From Mycogone perniciosa (taxonomy: Eukaryota > Ascomycota > Sordariomycetes > Hypocreales > Hypocreaceae): a stretch of 64,000 nt of DNA. Both the position numbers and the translations under genes were made by a program. The first letter of the stretch is position 1. Each line of letters starts with the position of its first letter. Shown piece after piece: positions 58,782-64,000 of the stretch. Below the pieces are notes generated by a model that worked only from the letters and a program-made list of their open reading frames with translations, was not told the DNA's origin and searched no databases. The stretch is from the NCBI GenBank assembly GCA_025331125.1, contig JAOALB010000071.1, positions 1 to 64,000 of the forward strand. The letters run 5' to 3'.

Positions 58782-61214
58782 TTAGACCTCTTCTGTGTCT
58801 ACGGCTTCATAACCGCCGCGGCTTCCCCTTCTGGTGAGTCGCATTAGAGTCGGGGTCTCGTACATGACCGTATAATCCACCTTGTCGCCGCCTAGCACTG
58901 CACTGCCGGTCTCTCTCTGGCCAAATACGGGCGCAGGATCACACCAGAAATCTTTGCAATTTGCAACGCAGCCTCTGCTAAACGGATTCTTCTTCTTCCG
59001 CTTATTCTTAGCCGTTGCCGCGCCACGGCCGGTGATGGTCTCAATGAAGGGATCCACGCCGAGCAGCTGACTCCACTGCCTGAAAATGCCCCCCTTGTGC
59101 TTATGACCATGACCAGCATTCGCGTCGGTTGCTGGCGTAGATATGGATGCGTGGTTGGGGTCAAGCGGTGTACCCGTTGACGTGAATGCGGTAGATAAGG
59201 AGGAACCAGTGCGGACACCAGTCATGTTTTCGTATGTAGTCATGGCTCGTGAGACTTGAACAAGCTGGGTGAACAAGAGCATAGTAACCCAGGTGAGTTG
59301 CAAGGAAGCCCAAGCTGCAAGGATTAGAGTATAAGAGTCGGCGTTGATGAGCTTGCAGAGACTGGGTCCGAAGAGAGTACAGGTCTCTGAGGCTTTAGCT
59401 GACACTTGTTCATAATCTTGGATGTGTTAGCACAAGCACGGGTTGGTAAGGGGGGAGGACATACAATAATACAGGAGCCAGTCATAGGCAGGAATGCCAG
59501 CTGTGAGGCTCATTAAATAGAGGAAGAATTGTCGGTGATTGTTTACACCAACACAGTTAAACACCCAGGGACAGTGGCTATAAATGGAGTCAGTCACCCG
59601 TCTCTCTCTAAGATGGCCATGATATGGGTCTGCACTTACTGGTCATGTTTGGCCACACAACGCTGACACCGTCGACAATGCTTGCTCCGCAGCGGCGTCC
59701 GAATCATACACATAACGCAAAAGTTGGATTCGTCATATTTCCAAGACTTCAGGAGCTCGTCGATGACAGCCCTCTGCTCAGCAATTCCGTTCATCTTGGG
59801 AACAAAACCTGGATCATATCTCATGGACGCAATGTAGAAAAAAGCTGTCAAACCGAGCAAGGCCCCAAATGCGATATTCAACAGAATGTGCGAGGGTCCG
59901 CCACGCCAACCAATCGTGGCAGGCAAGACGAAGAGTATCCAATTGAGACCAACGAAAAATAATGAACCTGCAAAGATGCCCGCCATCCAAGGCTGTATGA
60001 GACCTAATCAGCAAAGAGGGTTCTCTCCAAGGGGAAATACGCAAAACACTTACCGTCTTATGGAATTGTCGCATGTCGGAGGGAGCGTACTCAAGCACCT
60101 GCTTAGCACACCAAAGAAGGCCGTATGCCGCTCCCAACGCCAGTGGCACACCAAGGAAGACAGGTGCACTTGATAGAATCACAAGCACTAGCCAGACTAT
60201 TAAGAAAGGCCAAAGGAATAGGAATTTTGTCAGGAACGCCCTCTTATCCTTCAGGAAGTAACTCGCGCCTGGCCAAGGTGGTGTCGCAACATGGCCGTCC
60301 TCGTCGTACCCGCACTCTCGCAGCGCTCGATTCCAGGCCGAAATAGTGTTGAGCTCGCTGGCCGTCAGGGCAGGCGTCTTTCCCGTATCAGTCTTCGCAA
60401 ATCGGTCCGCCCCGTACTCGATAAGTTTCATGATGCATCCCAGGTTGCCCTTGACCAACGCCCAGTGTAAGGGAGTGAAGCCCTGCTCGTCCTTTGCGTG
60501 AACGTTTGCTCCCCATCGCAGAAATACGTCGACGCATTGTGGAAAGCCCTTGTATGCAGCCCACATCAGCGACGTGTGTCCGTAGTTGTCCAGGACATCA
60601 ACGGGGATACCCTGATGTAGTAGCAGAACTATCAGCAGGACATTGCCATTGAAGGTCGAGATGTGAAGCGTGTTGTAGCCCTGGGCATCGGTAATGAGGG
60701 GATCAGCCCCATGCTGGAGGAGGAGGTTCACGGTGTAGTAATGGCAGCGCTGCGCGGCCCATTGGAGAGGCGTAGCGATAGACTCGCCGCCCTTCTTGTT
60801 GATTTCGGTGCCGTGCTCGATGAGGAACGCGCACATGGCATACTGATTATTAATGGCTGCCCACTGCAGTCGCGATACGTCAGTTCAACTCCCAAGTCGC
60901 CTCGCCTTGTGCGCTGGCTGGCTGGCTCTTCTCCCTCTCCGGGGAACACTCACGTGCAGAGGAGTGATGCCTTCGTCATCGCTGTAGGTGGCATCATACT
61001 CGCCCGACTCGAAGAGCTTCTCCATGGCCGCTACGTCGCCTACCCGGGCCAGCTGCATGATATCCTCTTCGGGCACTGCCCCGTCCGAGGGTAAACTGCC
61101 CATCTCCATCTCGTTGTTGAGCTTTGGCGCTGCAGCAGTTGATTTGGATGAAAGTTGTATTGGCGCTGCAGAAGCAGCCGACGTGCTGCTCGATCTAGTC
61201 GGTGGACGACCCAT
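58782..61214 (-). CDS. AKR1: Palmitoyltransferase Akr1 (ankyrin-DHHC)
   Basis: Five exons (61214-60954, 60863-60054, 59992-59640, 59577-59465, 59416-58782) give 723 aa with every join in frame. About six ankyrin repeats (residues 65-290) are recognised by G-x-T-P-L-H-type motifs. Membrane helices follow, then the Cys-rich domain with C-R-R-C-Q-R-C-V-A-K-H and the catalytic D-H-H-C (residues 474-477), then further helices and a Cys-containing C-terminal part. Akr1 proteins S-palmitoylate membrane-associated proteins such as casein kinases at the Golgi and are required for endocytosis and morphology. Yeast Akr1 has D-H-Y-C; this protein has the general D-H-H-C form. Intron 3 splits the codon of the first His of the motif. 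The length matches fungal Akr1. Confidence 0.95.
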
Positions 61215-61985
61215 GTACTCCGTACTACTACCAAAGCACCCGTATCCGTATGGAGCACGCGGACCGACCAGGTAACAGTGCTTGTGTGGAAGCGGTTCGC
61301 TCGCGACCGGCCGGACCAGGGGTTCCGCTTAGCCGTTGACAAGAGCTGGCTCAACGAAATGAGGGTGGTGGAGGAAGAGGGAGCCCCTGGCTTGATGACG
61401 ATGCGATCACTCAGTGTACGTGATGCTAATAACGGCTATGCTGAAACATATCGACCTCACCAAACATCTCTAGAAAGCAGAGGATAAGATGAATTGCTCT
61501 AGAAGGCTGAATCCAAAGTCTAGAAGGAGGGATGACAAAAGCAGAAACTCGCGTCACTGGCAGGATGATCCTGGACTCGAGAGACCGAGACCGCGATAGC
61601 AAACGAGGCTGAGTCTAGGGGTGGCGCAAGCTGAGGAGCCGTGGCTTGAAACTTGAACCAGAGACACCTTCAAGCCACACGCGTGGCATGGTGTGGCGCA
61701 ACTCTTTGAGATTTGCCGCTTTTGGATCTGGACACGATAATAGTACTGTGCCGACAACACCTCATCGAGTCGTCCGAGCCGGAATTTCAGAATCCCGTGC
61801 GCAACTCGTGGGACTTGGGAAATTTCTCGTTCCACGCGGCTCGGGCAGAAATCCCCCGGAGTTGCCTCACTATCGCCTGATGCTGTTGCGGTCCTGCAGC
61901 GATCAATTGCGTTGCTGAAATAGAACACATCACCTACAACTTGCTCCATCGCCATTGTGATCGCCAACGGCACACCGATTCGGCC
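61215..61985. other. Divergent promoter region, AKR1 / SRP receptor beta
   Basis: 771 bp with a TACTCCGTACTACTA motif at 61216 next to the AKR1 start. No gene is supported; frames here run against the promoter sequences of both neighbours. Confidence 0.55.
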
Positions 61986-62843
61986 ATGGCGACCTTTACG
62001 GATTTTGTCGAGATGATCATGACGCCGTCTCTACCCGTCATCATCATAGGCCTTCTCGTCGTCCTCGGCGCTCCCGTCATCCTCCACTTCATCCTCGCCT
62101 CTTCAGTAACCTACATCAGCCCGCCCAGCGTCCTGCTCCTCGGCCCCGACAACGCTGGCAAGACTACTCTGCTCACTCTCTTCGAGCGCGGCACCAAGCC
62201 CACTCTCACACATACGTCTCAAGTCACCCATTCCGTTGAGCTCAACGCTTCGACCGACTCGGCCACCAAAGCGTCCTTCCGCAACCACGAAGATGCGACC
62301 GGTACACATACAAAGTTTCTCCTCGTCGACACCCCCGGCCATGGCAAGTTGCGCAATGTCGCCATGGGGAAGTTGGCCCGCACCGAGAAGCTAAAGGCTG
62401 TGGTCTTCGTGGTGGACGCTGCAGCTTTGGGTGAACAGGAGACGCTTGCGCCAACGGCGTCGTACCTCTACGATGTGCTCCTCTTCTTACAGAGGAAGGC
62501 GACCGCCAAGGACAAGGCCAAGGCATCTATCCCGATCCTCATTGCCGCCAACAAGATGGACCTTTTCACTGCTCTCCCCGCTTCCATGGTCAAGACACAT
62601 CTAGAGGCGGAGCTTGGTCGGATTCGCTCCTCCAGAAGCAAGGGCTTGCTGGATTCCGGGGTTGGCATTGATGATATTGGTTCAGAGGAGCAGGATGGCT
62701 GGCTGGGAGAGTATGGCTCTGAGAAGTTCTCCTTCCAGCAGATGCGCGAATTCGACATCGACATCGAGGTTTTACCAGGCAGTATCATGACGGAAGAGCC
62801 TGGCGCAGACAAGTGGTGGTGGTGGATTGCCCAGAGGGTATAA
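61986..62843 (+). CDS. SRP102: Signal recognition particle receptor subunit beta
   Basis: An uninterrupted frame encoding 285 aa from the Met at 61986; a Met 15 codons upstream would add an unrelated basic stretch. An N-terminal membrane anchor (about residues 15-38) is followed by a small GTPase domain. It has G1 G-P-D-N-A-G-K-T (53-60), G3 D-T-P-G-H-G (115-120) and G4 N-K-M-D (189-192). The insertion after G4 is acidic (S-E-E-Q-D-G), and the end is Trp-rich (W-W-W-W) with I-A-Q-R. SRPRB anchors the SRP receptor in the ER membrane and helps couple cargo release to translocon engagement. Its size agrees with fungal homologues. Confidence 0.93.
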   Translation: MATFTDFVEMIMTPSLPVIIIGLLVVLGAPVILHFILASSVTYISPPSVLLLGPDNAGKTTLLTLFERGTKPTLTHTSQVTHSVELNASTDSATKASFRNHEDATGTHTKFLLVDTPGHGKLRNVAMGKLARTEKLKAVVFVVDAAALGEQETLAPTASYLYDVLLFLQRKATAKDKAKASIPILIAANKMDLFTALPASMVKTHLEAELGRIRSSRSKGLLDSGVGIDDIGSEEQDGWLGEYGSEKFSFQQMREFDIDIEVLPGSIMTEEPGADKWWWWIAQRV

Positions 62844-63112
62844 TATGGAAAATCATGGCGTACGAGTACGGAATGACAGTATGAAACGTAAATGATAAAA
62901 CCTAATAATTATTCTCATGAAATTACGGCCTCTGACCCATTTCTCTTAATCATGTCCAAGGCCGTCGATGTTGAGTCGCATAGCCCATCCATACTCTATC
63001 TAACCATTGCCCGTTGAAAGATAGCAACGCGCTTACTTAAATGCAGCAAAACGCCGACCCCAAAACATAAATCATGACTAGACACTCGAGGTGATTGCAT
63101 CCCACGACTGAT

Positions 63113-64000
63113 TTACAGCTTCTGGTTAACCATCCAGGTGAGCAAGTCAACCTTGGTGACAACCGCAATGGGCTTGGACAGCGACTTGGAGTCTGCGTTG
63201 CCATCGGTGACAACAGCAGCACTGTTCCACTCGAGGAACTTGCTCAGAGTAGAGAGAGTCGTGTCCGTCGTAATCTCGACAAACTTCCTCTTGTCGCCAG
63301 TGTCCTGTCCACTGGCAGCCTTGCGAGGATCGGTGACAACTTCGTCCAATTTCCCAAAGTCAAACATGACATCCTTGACCGGGGACTTGGGGCTTGCTCG
63401 GCCTCGCTCGATGTAGCTAAGAAGGTTTCCGAGCGTAACCAGGCCGACCAACTTGTTTGAGGACGAGAGCACGGGAAGCTGATCGAAGCCCTTGTCGCGC
63501 ATGGTCTCAATGGCCTCGGAGCACAAGGCGGTCGCGCCAACTGAAGTCACAGGCTTTAGGCGCAGGGACGCAACGGTCGCGCCGTGGTATGGGTCCACGG
63601 CCTTGTCTTCTCCAGCTGTGCCAGCGGGCGCATTTTCGATGCCGTTGACAGGCAGCAAATTGTTGGCGGCCAACCAGTCGTCGTCAGCAAATTTGGAAAG
63701 GTAGCTTCGGATGCTGTCAGGCAGGACAACGACTACAACGTCTCCCTTCTTGAATCCAAAATCCTTGACAGCCTGCAACATCGCTGCCATAGCGGAACCG
63801 GAGCTGCCGCCAACAAGTAAACCCTCCTCGGCAATCAGTCTCCTGGCAAGATGGAAAGACTCCCGGTCCTCCGTCTTGTACCACTTGTCGACGAATTCAC
63901 GGTCCAGGACATCGGGAATGAAATCGTAACCAATGCCCTCGACCTTGTAGCCCTCGTTCATGTGCTCCTCGTTCAGGGCCTCGGGCAGAGCCAGGATACT
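63113..64000 (-). CDS. CYS4: Cystathionine beta-synthase, C-terminal part (cut by window edge)
   Basis: The frame runs from the window edge to a stop at 63113-63115 and codes for the last 295 residues. It covers the end of the PLP-dependent fold-type II catalytic domain (G-G-S-S-G-S-A-M-A-A, then V-V-V-V-L-P-D-S-I-R-S-Y-L-S-K-F). The rest is a C-terminal pair of CBS domains (about 63650-63350 and 63350-63115), each with typical V-x-A-x-x-A-L / L-V-G-L-V-T strands. The enzyme condenses serine with homocysteine in transsulfuration and also makes hydrogen sulfide. The CBS pair is the regulatory module also seen in yeast. The start lies beyond the window, so no start call is possible. Only the 5' end is missing; the visible frame is intact. 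Confidence 0.95.
   Translation of the reverse strand, partial: SILALPEALNEEHMNEGYKVEGIGYDFIPDVLDREFVDKWYKTEDRESFHLARRLIAEEGLLVGGSSGSAMAAMLQAVKDFGFKKGDVVVVVLPDSIRSYLSKFADDDWLAANNLLPVNGIENAPAGTAGEDKAVDPYHGATVASLRLKPVTSVGATALCSEAIETMRDKGFDQLPVLSSSNKLVGLVTLGNLLSYIERGRASPKSPVKDVMFDFGKLDEVVTDPRKAASGQDTGDKRKFVEITTDTTLSTLSKFLEWNSAAVVTDGNADSKSLSKPIAVVTKVDLLTWMVNQKL

Noticed and set aside
1..64000. CRISPR array, bacterial operon or intact transposon
   Set aside because: The genome is eukaryotic; no regularly spaced repeats, and no transposase or reverse transcriptase frames were seen.

Overview
The window is nuclear DNA of a filamentous ascomycete. The genes have short introns (about 43-130 bp) with GTAAGT/GTATGT donors, CTAAC/CTGAC branch sites and CAG/TAG acceptors. 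Several products are typical of moulds: NudE, an Akr1-type DHHC transferase, LagA/BarA-type ceramide synthases, Zn2Cys6 regulators, a patatin-free PNP-NACHT-ankyrin NLR relic and a SigF-like NTF2 protein. Their make-up suggests Sordariomycetes, probably Hypocreales. That placement is inference; no species is assigned.

Layout. 1-36 kb is a conserved housekeeping block: NudE (dynein regulator), Doa10 (ER ubiquitin ligase), a conserved protein often mislabelled 'transcription factor hoxa13', a Dip5-like amino acid permease, an ABCC (MRP-type) transporter, a BIM1/X325-like copper protein divergent from a ferric/cupric reductase, two adjacent ceramide synthases of different classes, and a Zn2Cys6 regulator. 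About 37.4-53.9 kb is a gene-poor accessory stretch. It holds a small NTF2-like gene at its edge, a 198-bp tandem repeat, a decayed NLR gene, and an aegerolysin gene divergent from a MACPF-like gene, which together form a probable two-component pore-forming locus. 53.9-64 kb is conserved again: a small four-helix membrane protein, a SigF-like NTF2 protein, a flavin monooxygenase, Akr1, the signal recognition particle receptor beta subunit, and the 3' part of cystathionine beta-synthase, which runs off the right edge.

How the genes relate. The copper-binding GPI protein and the metalloreductase share a 1.4-kb intergenic region and fit surface metal acquisition. The two ceramide synthases would feed the two branches of fungal sphingolipid synthesis. 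The aegerolysin and MACPF-like genes point away from each other across 1.87 kb, with TATA-like boxes at similar distances from their start codons. The MACPF-like gene carries at least one apparent frame break, so the pair may be functional, partly decayed, or wrongly assembled at that base. A short palindromic motif (TACGGAGTA/TACTCCGTA, with TACTTCGTA variants) is scattered through nearly all intergenic regions and is almost absent from exons.
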